The notes beneath the pieces are model-generated. The model saw nothing but the letters and a program-made list of their open reading frames with translations. It did no database searches and was not told where the DNA came from. Positions 34,701-45,475 of a stretch of DNA of 60,198 bases are shown here, piece after piece. Each line of letters starts with the position of its first letter. Position 1 is the stretch's first letter. The translations under genes and the position numbers were made by a program. The stretch comes from Gnetum montanum (Eukaryota; Streptophyta; Gnetopsida; Gnetales; Gnetaceae): contig MNCI01004786.1 in assembly GCA_015680685.1 (NCBI GenBank), positions 379,043 to 439,240 of the forward strand, given 5' to 3'.

Positions 34701-36954
34701 TAGTAAAGTAAAAATAGTATCTCATCATCTTAAAAAGTTGATATCAAAAGATGGGACAATTTCAGCAAGATCTAGTAAGTAGACCACGCCTACTACAAAT
34801 AACAGAGGATGAATGACTTTCTATTAGAGTGTAACATAGCTGAATTCTTTGATACACATGGAATATTGCAGGTAAAACTCTGTAAGAACTATTTAATATA
34901 TCATAATTGGTACTAGAATAATATCTTGAAAATGTGTTCAAACTACCTTATTATCGGGCACATTTAATATACTCCAAAGGTAGTCCTACTATTGTATTTT
35001 GTACAAATTTCTTAGTCTGATAGATCCTTTTGGGTTTATACATAAGTAATAAAAATTCAGTTTAGTTAAGTTATTTACATAGTTAACAATCAGTGTCCAT
35101 ACAGATAAGTGCCAAAATACCTGCAATTAGGATTCGTAAATACGACTCTGCATTTCAGAAACCCAGCAGGCAGTTGAATTCCTCTTCTTTCAATGTAATT
35201 TTCAAGGACAACAGCTTGGTACTTTGTCATTTCCACCTACCAAGAAAGCTGTTAAACTAGCAAAGAGAAGAAAAATCCAACATTCAAAATAAAACCTTGA
35301 GAAAACAGTTTGATTATATTTAAAATCAGAAGATATAAAAAATGTAACATAATTTGGACTGGGATAAGAATGCCAAATTCGTAATAAAAATTTGTCAGAT
35401 ACTAGGCAGGTAAAATATTCCATGCAAATATCCCTGAATTTTTAGGTGGGAATAGTTGAATCACCAGCAAACAGTTTGTTTTAAATAGAAAAGGATAGCA
35501 AATAAGAAACAAAATTTGAATACAAAGAGCCCATACAAAAAGTATTTGAGTTACCATTACTTAATTAAATATGAATATAGTTACTTACAGGATCAGGAAT
35601 CTTTTTTAATTGACCTTTTGAATCTGTCAAACACCAAACGCCATCCTTTCCCACATCCAAAATCCCTTCAAAATTTCTAATAGCCACAACAAACAACTCT
35701 CTGCAAGAAATAAGAAAACTAATCTTTAATTTCTTTTGAGAAATCAAAGCATTTGTAACATTCATTCTTGAAAAAGAAATCATTTAATGGAACAGAAATA
35801 GATTTCAAAACTCAAAGGATCACAAGTACTTTGAATGTAATCCTTTGACACAATGAAAATTAAAAATTTCAAAGAAATATAAGACAGGTTTATCCAAAAA
35901 ATCCTATACGGTAATTTACAGACTTTCTTAAGTTTTGTTAATATAAATATTTACCAAGAGAAAAGATATCATATACACTTCATATTAAGTGTTGTCCTTT
36001 CTTTGTGAATTTCATCATCAAAGAGCGGCAAGAAAAGTCTAAAATGGATATGCCAGCCATTACACCAATATGTAATACAGCTTTGTTACTTACAGTATAA
36101 GGTTAGAAGAATCAAAGTTGACACTTTAAAAACTTCAATTTAAAAGAAAAAAAGGATAAGCTTAGTTAGAGTAAATGCAACAAATGATAATGGTAAGATA
36201 AAGAATAAGAATAAATAAATTAGAGCAATTAATTTGGGTGGATCTTATCAAAAGTAACAATAGATTAGAAGATAGTGCATTCATCAGTTCATGGATTTCT
36301 GATATTACAGCAATGCACATCAATGACCTCAAGCATCGGGATCTGAAAATTTGTTGAAGATGAAACAAACAATGAATTAAAGGTTTGAGCTTCACTTGAC
36401 TAAAATGTGCTATTCATCTACATTTTCTCCTTTCCACTTCCTAGAAAGGGCTACCAAATTAAGCTAGATAGATAAAATTACAGTAGAAGCATGATAAAGA
36501 GGTCTGATAAGATAACAAGAAAATCGAACAGTAAACCCAAAAATCTAGAAAACAAACAAATACCCAATATTATTATTAACGAAGCTGATAAAGACCAGGA
36601 AATAATAGAGGATTTGGCATAAAGGAAACTGACGAAAACACTGTTACCTTTTAGTGAGCAGGACCATGTCAATGGCCCGGCGAGTCATGGTTGAGGCATC
36701 AGGTATTCTGAGCCCTACAAACTCTTCGCCATCACAGAGCTTTCCGAGCCTGAAATTTGATAGAGAAAAGAAAAATCACAAGGTGAAAATAAAATCATAG
36801 GTAGAGGGAAGACAAAAAAAATTGCTACTCACTGTTCGGCTAAATTAATCGTAGAAGTGGATTCCTGTCGTGCTGCAGATACTCTGCAGCGAAACGAACC
36901 GAGTGCCTTCCAAATTGCGTAAAATGCAAGCACCAACAACGCTGAAATTTTCAT
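25593..36954 (-). CDS. NERD-domain (nuclease-related domain) protein, seven exons
   Basis: Exons on minus: 36954-36833, 36749-36648, 35700-35589, 35236-35121, 33799-33611, 32949-32804, 25774-25593. They total 969 bases, 322 residues plus TAG. All six introns are GT-AG, and reading phase is kept across every junction. Residues 3-19 form a hydrophobic N-terminal anchor. About residues 42-165 match the NERD domain of plant proteins I recall: LCDGEEFVGLRIPDAST, RRAIDMVLLT, FVVAIRNFEGIL, QAVVLENYIERRGIQLPAG, CRVVFTNPNC. The C-terminal half has NLKYVKRSKVANISTY and IGRDYR, then ends KIKNLVSLSLSP. In PD-(D/E)xK-like folds a Lys is expected near the AIRNF position, where this copy has Arg, so nuclease activity is doubtful. 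Cellular role is unknown. No stop or frameshift, so I take it as the functional host gene of the window. Confidence 0.92.
26205..26265 (+). repeat. Short LINE-tail-like fragment in intron 6
   Basis: CTAATAGATCCCTAGGGTCT followed by a TAATAATTCAG-like tail resembles CCAATAGATCCTATGGGTCT at 30806-30826 near the 3' end of the LINE, and CTGATAGATCC at 35018 in intron 4. Probably a 5'-truncated insertion. Confidence 0.4.
26349..26513 (-). pseudogene. Exon-like open fragment of unknown origin in intron 6
   Basis: One minus-strand frame is open for 54 codons apart from a single TAG, with non-simple composition: LPKSDNIDGMGLGYDDGNGG before the TAG and ASDGYQDYSMGTLPPNYQPM after it, ending in a TGA. 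It could be a captured exon or processed fragment of another gene. I do not recognise the protein. A chance frame is possible. Confidence 0.3.
26969..27542 (+). pseudogene. LINE ORF1 remnant
   Basis: Two overlapping open pieces joined by a frameshift near 27230. The first (26969-27280) is a coiled coil: LDKIHEQNKKILRRLSALEE, LKLAKLEAKVEQNKNE. The second (27210-27542) reads PQHVIVKFCVVEDRVHVWRY and RKNVWINEDLTQKKLVKKAE. The pattern of a VIVKF strand, a W-x-x-R-x-x-LK step and an I-N-E-D-L-T end recalls ORF1 proteins of CR1-like and related LINEs, which bind the element RNA. That parallel is from memory. Confidence 0.65.
27660..30760 (+). pseudogene. LINE ORF2 remnant: endonuclease, reverse transcriptase, C-terminal Cys region
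   Basis: Endonuclease pieces: SSIFICGDFNTRLAS (about 28090) and an end with FTRPQGNSCVDLLL and ESCHHHVEF. RT pieces: AILLYKKGDKYNLNNYRMIV, KARCQAGFKQNHFT, LYFTDFAKAYDSVIHTKL, GCPLSPTLFDISIDE. The YADD-type box is destroyed (LLYTINVTLIS, near 29665-29700). Later pieces FPTILYGWIVWGPRLNAK and ICRLCKSRAIEDELYVF give the usual C-terminal region with a zinc-knuckle-like Cys pair. Stops and frameshifts are frequent. Confidence 0.75.
31232..31720 (-). pseudogene. RTE-type LINE, C-terminal RT fragment
   Basis: On minus, FKYLGFLVYMDGEI, then LKGKFYKTTIRPTILYGVKC, then MLGITRKDQINSPLIRGSLR and KKRHLRWLDYVLGRL. This series is a standard mark of plant RTE LINEs (RFKYLGS, KFYRTAIRPAMLYG, RRDRIRN, LRWFGHV). 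Only the last 160 codons remain, consistent with 5' truncation. It lies in sense orientation in intron 6 of the NERD gene. Confidence 0.85.
32804..32949 (-). CDS. NERD gene exon 6
   Basis: Encodes LKLKDNYQLFGEFMGFRGKS and NLKYVKRSKVANISTYRTS. Acceptor CATCAG. Donor GTATGT at 32803 leaves phase 1, which is exactly what exon 7 completes (T plus GG, Trp). Confidence 0.88.
33611..33799 (-). CDS. NERD gene exon 5
   Basis: Encodes LSLSVTSYPEVVPCGRM, FIGRWTKLVLSGMEHD and ELRFILSTSPSWD. Acceptor TTATAG, donor GTAAGT, ending in phase 2. Confidence 0.92.
35121..35236 (-). CDS. NERD gene exon 4
   Basis: Encodes VEMTKYQAVVLENYIERRGI and FLKCRVVFTNPNC. Acceptor GGTAG, donor GTATTT. The helix YQAVVLENYIERRG and the strand CRVVFTNP match the plant NERD pattern of A-x-V-L-E-x-Y-L followed by K-V-V-x-x-N-P. 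Confidence 0.93.
35589..35700 (-). CDS. NERD gene exon 3: domain core
   Basis: Encodes ELFVVAIRNFEGILDVGKDG and WCLTDSKGQLKKIPDP. Acceptor TTGCAG, donor GTAAGT, ending in phase 0. Confidence 0.93.
36648..36749 (-). CDS. NERD gene exon 2: start of the NERD domain
   Basis: Encodes LGKLCDGEEFVGLRIPDAS and RRAIDMVLLTK. Acceptor TTTCAG, donor GTAACA. The Asp of AIDMVL lies where the domain's catalytic-type Asp is expected. Confidence 0.92.
36833..36954 (-). CDS. NERD gene exon 1: start and membrane anchor
   Basis: Begins at ATG 36952-36954 (MKISALLVLAFYAIWKAL) and ends in phase 2 before donor GTGAGT. An in-frame ATG at 37045-37047 would add 31 residues including eight Val from a GTA repeat; I prefer the downstream ATG because the extension is simple sequence, but the longer form is also hydrophobic. 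Confidence 0.85.
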
Positions 36955-36984
36955 GATTGCTGGCTCTGCAAAACAATCTTTCTT

Positions 36985-37022
36985 TCTTTGTGGAACTACT
37001 ACCACTACTACTACTACTAATA
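36985..37022. repeat. Trinucleotide repeat in the 5' leader of the NERD gene
   Basis: An ACT repeat on plus, (A)GT on minus, imperfect, about ten units. Translated from the upstream ATG it gives the run of Val. Such runs vary in length between individuals. Confidence 0.8.
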
Positions 37023-37047
37023 CCAAAATGAAGATCGTAAAAAGCAT

Positions 37048-40000
37048 GAATTTTTATCCATCATCTTCCACTGTAAGATTGACTTTGCTTGTCCGTTAAG
37101 ATTGACGGAATGACCGGTGGACGTGGGTGGACGTTGACGGGAACATGGCATTGTGCACTTGTTTCTGACAGATAATTTGTATTTAACTGTTATTGTTTGC
37201 TTCCCCATTTTTATCAAACCTTTGGTTCCAACCATTAATATATTGAGCAGCCAGCGCTGAAATGGTCAGAACACTAAATTTTTATGCGGGACGCTGTAAC
37301 AATGGAGTATCGTTGTAGTGATTAACTCATTCTGTTAGAGATTATATGGGTAACTCGTTACTTTAATTAGAATAAATAGAATATAAAATAATTACAATAT
37401 ATAATAAAAGAATTCATCGCATCGGAGGTAAAGTTTTACTCCAACAAGTCAATCTAGCCACATTTCTTGATAAAACCATCGGTGAATAGCATATATCATT
37501 GTGAATTTTTATAACCATCTAGACGCCGAATTGATCTCCCACTACGTTCTTCTTTTCTTTTTCTTTTTTTTTCTCCTTTTTCCTCCTCTATCCTAGATTA
37601 AAAAGGGAAAAAAATTTTAACAAAGAAAAATGTCAATCAGCTTAAGTTGGAAGTGAGATGAAAAGGTTAGTACTATGAAGTATATACGATATAATAAGTT
37701 AATGAGGGGTATAATAAGGGTGTATAAGGTTGGAAGTATTATGTTAGTTGTATAGCTTAGGTGTATATGCTCAAAGTCTTGGTTAGTACAACCTACAAAC
37801 ATAAATACATTGTTAATATCAATTTATTTGGAATGATGTTAAGGTGATTGTTTCTCATGTCAAAATATATGGATATGAACTTATGCACATACCCACTCGA
37901 AAATAGGTTAGGTTTTTGCTTATCCACCAACCCTCCTAGAATGCCCCTTGGTGGGATGAGCATTAAGGCTTAGAGTGATGATCCTTTTAAGTGTATCATA
38001 TTGCCTTATTCATGTTGAGCCAACTAAAATTAAGTCACATAGACAATGTATTAGCTATTTATAAATGGTAGCTTTTTATAAATATTTTATGCCAACACTA
38101 GTGCATTGTGAAAATTAATTCCTTTAGTTATAATAGTCAATCCCATTTTATTGGGACAATGCTAAGATGATGATGATGACTTCCTTTATTTACAAATGTT
38201 TCTTCTAAATATGAGTGTATTGAATCACCTTATTTATGTAGTTCATGAATTACAAGTTGCCAAAGTGATAGCAGCAAAAGCTTTGAAAATTTCAAGTAAT
38301 TCTTTGATTCTTCATAATTTTGAAATCTTAGCATCAAATCAAATCAAAGGTTTATTTAAAATAATTTGATCATCAAATTTGGTACTTCAAGGTATTTTGT
38401 GCTACAGTTGAGAGAAGAGAGAATAAGAGAAAGAGAGATGTCAATGCTGAAAATTGTTTGTTTAATTCAGCAGCATCATTAAATCATCAAAAGAACATCA
38501 AATTAATCAAGCATTAATGACGTCTCCATTCATTAAGATTGTTTTTAATGTTTCAAAGGAAAGGAAGGGTCTCTTGCTTATAAAATTAGGTAAAGACCCT
38601 TTTCGTCATATGAGTCTACACTTGGATTGTCCAAAATATTTCAAAAATGAATTTTTAATGGGTATATGTGGCCATTATCAAGTACATACGCCCATCAAAT
38701 ACCTACTTTTCAGATGCACTACTCTTTTCCAGAACATTCGTCCAACTCTAACCATTTAACTATTATGGAAAAATCTCAAATTTTTCGCCTTGTGCATTTC
38801 CAAATTTTATCTCATACTTCTAAGTTAAAGTTGGATACTAATCAGTTGTTTTATTGTTTGCAGCCTTGGAGCAGATACACCAACTCGTGCACTCTTCCCA
38901 ATCTATTGATTCCTAGCATAAGGTTGCTCTTTGGAATGTACTCCCACACCCTCTGAAGGATTATGCATCAAGATGTTTTCCTTCAACATCCGCATTTGTC
39001 ATTGTTCTTCTCCCTATTTAACCATCAATATGTTCAGATGTTGATCATGTACTTAATCTCATTTAATTAATAAAATTCTCTTTTTGGGGTCCAACACACC
39101 CTCTCTCCCCCCCCCACCCCAAAATACCTAGTTTTAATTTTTTAATATGGTGACTTTTTGGAATTCCATGCCTATTTTTCTTCCTTTTCATTGATTATTT
39201 TGTTGGAAATATATAAAAAATCAACCTAACGTTTTACTATTAGTTTTTGTTACTATTTGTAACACTTCACATACTTTCTTTTTTTTTTAAACACAAATAT
39301 AGTAATTTTCGTGACAAAAGTTACGATGTTCCGTATGGATTGTACGGAAACACTCACCGGAAAAATGGATAAAGAAAAGGATTGCTTCAATTGTTAGGCT
39401 ATGAACGTTGAGTTTCAATGCCAAAAACGTACTTCTAACCTATTGAATTGGAGTGAAGTGAGAAGAAGCAAAAACAACTACTAAAATTATTAGGGTTTGA
39501 AAGACATTAGATATTATCAACTCAACATTATTCAGCTTGGATCTTTGATACATGATTAGTTATGTTTCCCCACCACCCTAGGTTTTGATTTGTTTGTAAT
39601 ACTAATATTTTCTACTTTCTATTTAATGACATTTACGTGTGGGACATAATATTCTCATGGGAAGTGTCTAGTTGGTTGAAGTGGAGCTAGCACAAAGGGA
39701 GCAGCTAGTGAGTTTTAAAGGAATCTTGATACATTCAATAACCCTTTGCTATTTACAATGGTGAAGTCCATATCACATTGCCCTTTAAACAACACCACAT
39801 AGCAAGGTACTCTAGCCCTAGTAAATGACAAAAACTGAGGTGGTATTATGGCTAATCTTGATATTGAATTTAAGCAATAATAAATAAGTCCTGCAAGCAT
39901 ATTTTGTTTGGTTCTACATCTATTTTAGAAAATCTTATTATGCACAATGAATGCATATCTCAACTTTTAATATTTTAACACTAAGAGTTGGTGTTAGCTT

Positions 40001-42171
40001 CCACAAATGTTGGGGTTTGGAGTTGATCACAGAATTTTTGTTTGGTAATCAACTGTCTGAGGTTATTATTTAATTATTTAATGTTGTATATTCTAGTACT
40101 AACATTTTTGGATGTAATAATCCTTAAGCACGGCTATCCAACTACTTGATGCATAGTTCTAAAACCCTTCATTTATTTATGAAGAGTACTTAGAGAAGCT
40201 AATGCTTATATTAGAATATATTTGTTTCTAATGTTTTGTTTAAATATAGAATTTGGTGTCATTTCTAACCTATAATGTTCAACTAGTACTTTTGTGTTTG
40301 TAATGCCTTTGGTTGGCCTGTGTGGTGTTCTTGCAAAAATGTTCTATCAACAAATTTACAAGAACACATCCACAAACCACACATTTAAGCACATGATCTA
40401 CAATTGTAAATAGTCTTCAAGACAGTATAATCCTCAATAAATCAATGATTATGAAATGAAGGGATACAAACCTCCAATGAAATACAGACTTAACCTACCA
40501 TCCATGATCTAGAAACAATAGCAAAATTGATGAATAGCAATGAACTGATGATAAAATCAATAAAATCTAAGCAATATGAATAAGATCTAGGTGATACAAA
40601 TATACTTAGAATAACTAATAAAATCATAAAATAAATAATAGATGAGGGATTGATATATGGGATAGGATTTGGCTTTCCCTTCCCAAAAAAAAAAGTGCTT
40701 TATTTGATAAAATAATAGAGTTTGTCTTCAATGTAGGGCCAAGAGAAAGTTGGCGTACAATGGATTGGAGATTTAAATTGATAAATTGACCTTAGTTTAA
40801 GAGAAAAAGTAAAGCTTAAATGATCAATTCTGGTGCCTTACAGGTTGATAGATAAATGGGAAGCTTACCATCACTATTTCAAGCTAATTTAGGGGTCAAA
40901 CAGGGTCATTTTTTAATGCTTCATTGTAGGTGATGTGATGATGCTAATGTTGGAGTAGATAATGCTGATGCTAGCCCTAGTAACAATGACACTGCATTAG
41001 CATGCTCATATGTACTATTGGTGACATTGGAATGGCTATGAAGCATGTAGGTGACACAATCAATGCAAATGCTAACATTCTAAATCTCTTAAAAGTTGAA
41101 AAATGCCCTCAAATCTCAAGAAATTGGCTTTGAATTAATTTTTGAACCTAGTATTTATAGGGTTAAGGTTTTCTAAAAACTTACGGAGTTTAGAATCATT
41201 AACTTGGATTTCACTTTTGGAAAGTTGAGGTCATGCATTAAAGAGAACATTGTGACATTGATGTTGTGTCAATGTGTGCTTTGATGATGCTGGGTAATGC
41301 TAAGGTTACATCAATGTCACCTACATTAGCACAAGTTTATGCTTTGCACTTCGAATTGTTGTTTTGAGACCTCAAGCATCATTGTTGATGCCTGAATTGA
41401 GGCTAAACATTATTGAGATGATGTTCAATGGATACCAAAGGTCATATAGGATCCAAAAATATCATTCAAAGTCAAGTTTTTGTAAAATGATGCATAAGTG
41501 ATGCTACTAAGTGATACTAATGTTGTGTCAACATCACCTTAGCATTGTGGAGTTGAAACATGTTGCTTGGTGCCTTTCTAGGTCTCTAAAATCATCCAAA
41601 TTAATGCTCATCACCTCGAGGATGATGTGAATTAATTGTGGAAGGATTGATGAAGGCAAAACTAGGTTCAAAAGGTAAGGTTTTAATGCTAGAAGTGCAA
41701 CTTACCTAGCATCACTTAGATGAAACTTGTCGTTTTGAACTTCCAAATGCTATTAGAACCATTGAAATTAATGTCTATTCTTTGTAGCATGATCAAGGTC
41801 AACTATTAAAAGTATGAAATTTCATTGGCAATGATGTTTTTTCCAATGAAGCTAATGCTAACATTAGGATCAACTTCAAAGTCATCATAATTTTCCAACC
41901 TTTGGAAACATGGAAACCTAGTAGTGAAAGGAGCTTGATAGTGTTATACTCTCACCTACTTGGCCCAATAGAATACCCAAAAAGTAGGTACAACATGTAG
42001 ACTTTGTACTTGTCTATCTTTGATGTAGGCCCAACTTCACTTTTTAGTTTAATTTAAGTTTGTAATTTGAAATGCTTAATTTGGTATTTATTTATTGGAT
42101 GTCATTTTGGATCAATAGTAGACCAATGTCTTAACTCAATATTAAATATTATATTTTATTTCATTATATTA
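37048..42171. other. Gene-poor interval upstream of the NERD gene
   Basis: The first few hundred bases should hold the NERD promoter on the minus strand, but I cannot single out a TATA box with confidence. The rest has no protein I recognise; open frames such as 38517-38759 look like chance in AT-rich DNA. Landmarks: a C-run at 39106-39121, an ATGATGATG run at 38167, and a stretch at 40930-41900 rich in the words GATGCTAATG and TAGCATCA with a minus-strand CCTATAAATAC at about 41150, which may be the remains of an unknown LTR. Confidence 0.4.
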
Positions 42172-42176
42172 TTAAC

Positions 42177-42593
42177 TAATGAAATCTAAATAAGGCAGCT
42201 ACATTGATGCATCCCTGTCAATGCATTTAAGGATGCATTGGCTCATGTGCGATGACACTGATGCAGTTATTACCTATATAAATGCATACACCTATCATAT
42301 TTATGACATCATTCAGTCATTACCTTAGCTAGACTCTTGCAGTTTCTTTTCGTATAAGCTAGTAAACTTTTTCCTCTAAGTGCTCACAGTGTGGATTAAA
42401 TTGATTATATAACATTTTATTCGAGTGCAACATGTACCTAGACATAGTTACATGAATGACAATAAAATTGAGATTTTTTCCATCCATTACAACACTTAGA
42501 TTAGTTTAACTTTACTTTTCAACAATTTATTTTGAATGTAATTTATGTTTTTGTTATTAAGCATTTAATATTATAAGTCATAATTAACGTAGG
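42177..42593 (+). repeat. Old LTR, left part (split by the complete element)
   Basis: It starts TAATGAAATCTAAATA, a decayed form of the LTR start TGATGAAGCGCTAAATA, has TATATAAATGCA near 42275 and the U5-like CTTGCAGTTT word. It continues after the inserted element at 56891. Left flank TTAAC (42172-42176) and right flank TTAAT (57341-57345) look like its 5-bp target duplication, so it is probably a solo LTR of about 867 bases. Confidence 0.75.
42589..42593 (+). repeat. Target-site duplication, left copy (GTAGG)
   Basis: GTAGG directly before the 5' LTR equals GTAGG at 56886-56890 directly after the 3' LTR. Five bases is the size made by Ty3/gypsy integrases. Confidence 0.9.
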
Positions 42594-43483
42594 TGATGAA
42601 GCGCTAAATAGTTGATGCGTTGACTAGGCCACATATACGGGGTCCTGTATACGCAACCGCGTTGACACATCTGTCCATGCGTCTACGTGGCCCCGTTTAC
42701 GTAGAGCCTGTTCTAGCCCATAAATAAGTGTGCTTCCGTCACACTTAGGTACCTTTTTGTAGTTGTAGTGAAGCTCTTGCAGTTTGTTTTTGCGAGAGTT
42801 AGAATATTTTCCAAGTGCTCATAGTAGGTGTGAGAAAGGTGTCCGGCTCTTTATTCGAGCACTAATGTACCTAAGCCACTGGTGTGATCGGCAATAAAGA
42901 CAAGATTTTCAAGCATTCCTTGCAGCAATTGGACTTAGTCATTTGATGCATTTACTAGTTTAATATTTCTATGCTTTAATAATTCCTTAAGTTTTCATTA
43001 TTATTACCTTAATCGTCATCACTCTCTTATAGTTTGTAAAACCCATAAGTATGACCATCTCGAACGTAAACCCGACACTTGGCAACCCAGTGATGCTTAG
43101 TGTCTGGTAACCCAGTAGTGGTTAGGGGATGCTTAGGACATGCACGGAAGATGGAATCGGATACTTATGCTAGGAGAAGTTAATAGATAGATTAGGATAA
43201 TTATAGATTATGTAATATTTCATTCCTTACATTTCATTTCAGGAATTAGACGCTAGAAGATAAAGTGAAAAAGCCATAAAAATCATTTGCCTCAATCTCA
43301 CTTAACCATCACAATCAAAACATCACAAGTGAGGTTGGGAAGACAACGATCTTTCTAACACAAGGTTTTGCTGGTTAGGGTCTGGTGTATGCAAAGTGCC
43401 TACAATCTACAGAATTCGACTGAGTCACGTGTGAACGCCCATGATTCACATGGTTGGGTGTAGGGGTACCTAGTTGCTCATCA
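42594..43483 (+). repeat. 5' LTR of element 1
   Basis: 890 bases, TGATGAAG to CTCATCA. U3 has the words GTATACGC and CGTTTACGT near 42640-42710; a CATAAATA TATA-like box lies near 42719; CTTTATTCGAGCAC and GGCAATAAAG mark the R-U5 region. It differs from the 3' LTR by scattered substitutions, mostly transitions, and carries about 29 bases near 42770-42800 that the 3' copy lacks. Confidence 0.93.
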
Positions 43484-43484
43484 T

Positions 43485-43502
43485 TGGCACCATTGCTAGG
43501 GA
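43485..43502 (+). promoter_or_regulatory. Primer binding site of element 1, tRNA-Asp type
   Basis: TGGCACCATTGCTAGGGA starts two bases after the 5' LTR. It resembles the complement of the plant tRNA-Asp 3' end with G-to-A and C-to-T changes. Confidence 0.75.
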
Positions 43503-43649
43503 TTGTTAGTCTTACATGCGCCATCTAACCTTAGCAAAATTATCATTCATGTCGTTGGAACGGACCCAGGATAGTAAAATCTACGCACGCTAGGCAGTCT
43601 ATGAAAAAAAGTAAGGTACACCAATTAGTTGATTATTTAACATCCAACA

Positions 43650-45475
43650 TGTCTTCTTCTCATAGGTGAGATGGATCCAACCCACTGGTTCCACAAGAAT
43701 GTCAGGTGGTATACACGCATCCAAATGAACATGTTCCAGAATTCACCTTTATCCTACATCAAGATGAGCATCTGCACTAGCAGGACATGGAAGGCAACAT
43801 CATACTACCACATGATCGATCAGCTCCTGGAATGCTATTTCACAATCTTGCCAAACTAGGCATTCAGGACCAAGGTGTGGAGTACGTCATGGAGGACCAT
43901 GACTACCGGGACTATTGTCCCACTAAGGCCCAATGTGTACGAGACCAGTAGTAGGTAGAACAGTATGAACACATGAAGGGGAAACAGTTCAATAACCCCT
44001 TATTTTTGCAAGGGCTACAAGATGATGGGGAACCTATCTTTCATGATTCCCATTTAGCCGAACTTCCTGTAGGGCACCAGATCATTTAGTCCATCATTTA
44101 AAATAAGCAATCAAGTGACTGGGACCCCCAGGAGGATGGAGGGTCATGCAGGAGAGGTCATGGCACAAGCAAATATGGGCATGAAGATTGGGGCCGTCAT
44201 CAGAGTAAAGGGGGAGATCGATGTTGGGGTAGTGGCGATTCTTCTAGCTCTTCTCCATCGTCTCGCTCCCCTCTACCTTAATCTAGTTTTGACTCTGATC
44301 GGGACCATGGTAGAAAGGAGTGAGATGATGGTGGTCATAAGGACCGAAGGGAACGACGTGAGGGAGTATGTGACGAATCACGCAAGCCTCATCGTTAAGA
44401 AAGGAGAGGTAGCTGAACTCATCACAAACATTGTGGCTTTCATCAGGACTATGACTCGGATGAACCATTGTTGGCTACTCGAAGCATGCTCCATATCATC
44501 GAGGAAGTTCAAATACCCAGTAAGCACTTGAAAGACAGCCGAATCAAGTGCATTGACATGAACAACATTCCCAGATTTGAAGGGGGATATAATTGTGATC
44601 TACAAACTCATTTGTAAGCATTTCATGATGCTTGCACCTTGTAGAACATCAATAATGATTGGCAAAAACTTAAGTTGTTCCCTCACATACTCATCAAAGA
44701 AGTAGAAAGCTGATACTGGTCTTTGGAGTTAGAATCAATCAGGAGATGGAGTACAATGTTGGAGATCTTTAACGACAAGTATCAAACCTACTCCAGAGTG
44801 GCCAACCTAAGATGTCAAATCCAAGGGTGGAAGCAAGGTAGTCATGAACCTTTGGATGTAGCCATGGGCAGATATAATTCACTATTACATCAATACCCTG
44901 GTCATGGCTACTCTCAGTGGGCACAACTTCGCCATATCATTGATGGGCTCCACTTTGAAACTAGAAAGATCCTTTTTGTATACACCCAAGGACGACTATC
45001 AGAACTAAGAGCCCACCAATTGTAGCACTTAATTGAGTAAGTGGCTAAAGAAGAGGGGGAACTTAGAAAGAAGGCAAGTGTAGAGGAGTTTAATCAGGAT
45101 CCCTCAATCAAAAAGAGGGAGGTCCAATTTTGTGAAGATGAGGAGGAATCACCACTAGATGCAGCGATGAACCGAAAAACCTTGCCCTTATAGAAATTTG
45201 CCTCTAAAATATCGGCAAAGGTTGACAAGATGTGGAACTCTTTGAACAAAAAATTTCAAAGTGTTCTGAAAATCACAGAGGAGTCCAGAGAGCAAGGTAA
45301 TGATCGTGATCGATGTAGGAGGAAGGAAGTTGAATGGGCCCATCATAAAGGTAAGGGCAAAGTTGCTATAGCAGAACAAGTTGCAAACTCTGACACAGAG
45401 GGAGATGATGAATGTGACATATGTCAATACGAACATCCTAAGGGGTGTTGTCCTATGGTGTCACATCTATAAGAG
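43650..45475 (+). pseudogene. Gag of element 1
   Basis: From the ATG at 43650 one frame runs almost to 44280 with a few stops: PQECQVVYTHPNEHVPEF, EGNIILPHDRSAPG, then a Gly/Asp/His/Ser-rich part. The gag core (44723-45025) reads RWSTMLEIFNDKYQTYS, VAMGRYNSLLHQYPGHGY and GLHFETRKILFVYTQG, and the C-terminal part (45230-45472) is basic, then CDICQYEHPKGCCPM. No clear CCHC knuckle is present. Gag would form the particle. Stops and at least two frame changes disable it. Confidence 0.75.

Larger units (their letters stand above)
32950..36832 (-). other. Introns 1-5 of the NERD gene (exons excluded)
   Basis: Introns are 36750-36832, 35701-36647, 35237-35588, 33800-35120 and 32950-33610. Beyond splice sites I see only AT-rich sequence, an AT run at 34119-34140, and in intron 4 a LINE-tail-like fragment at 35015-35060 (CTGATAGATCC and a TAATAAAAATTCAG tail). 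Confidence 0.75.

Noticed and set aside
38517-38956. Two overlapping plus-strand frames in the gene-poor interval
   Set aside because: AT-rich, no recognisable motif, no splice or promoter context.
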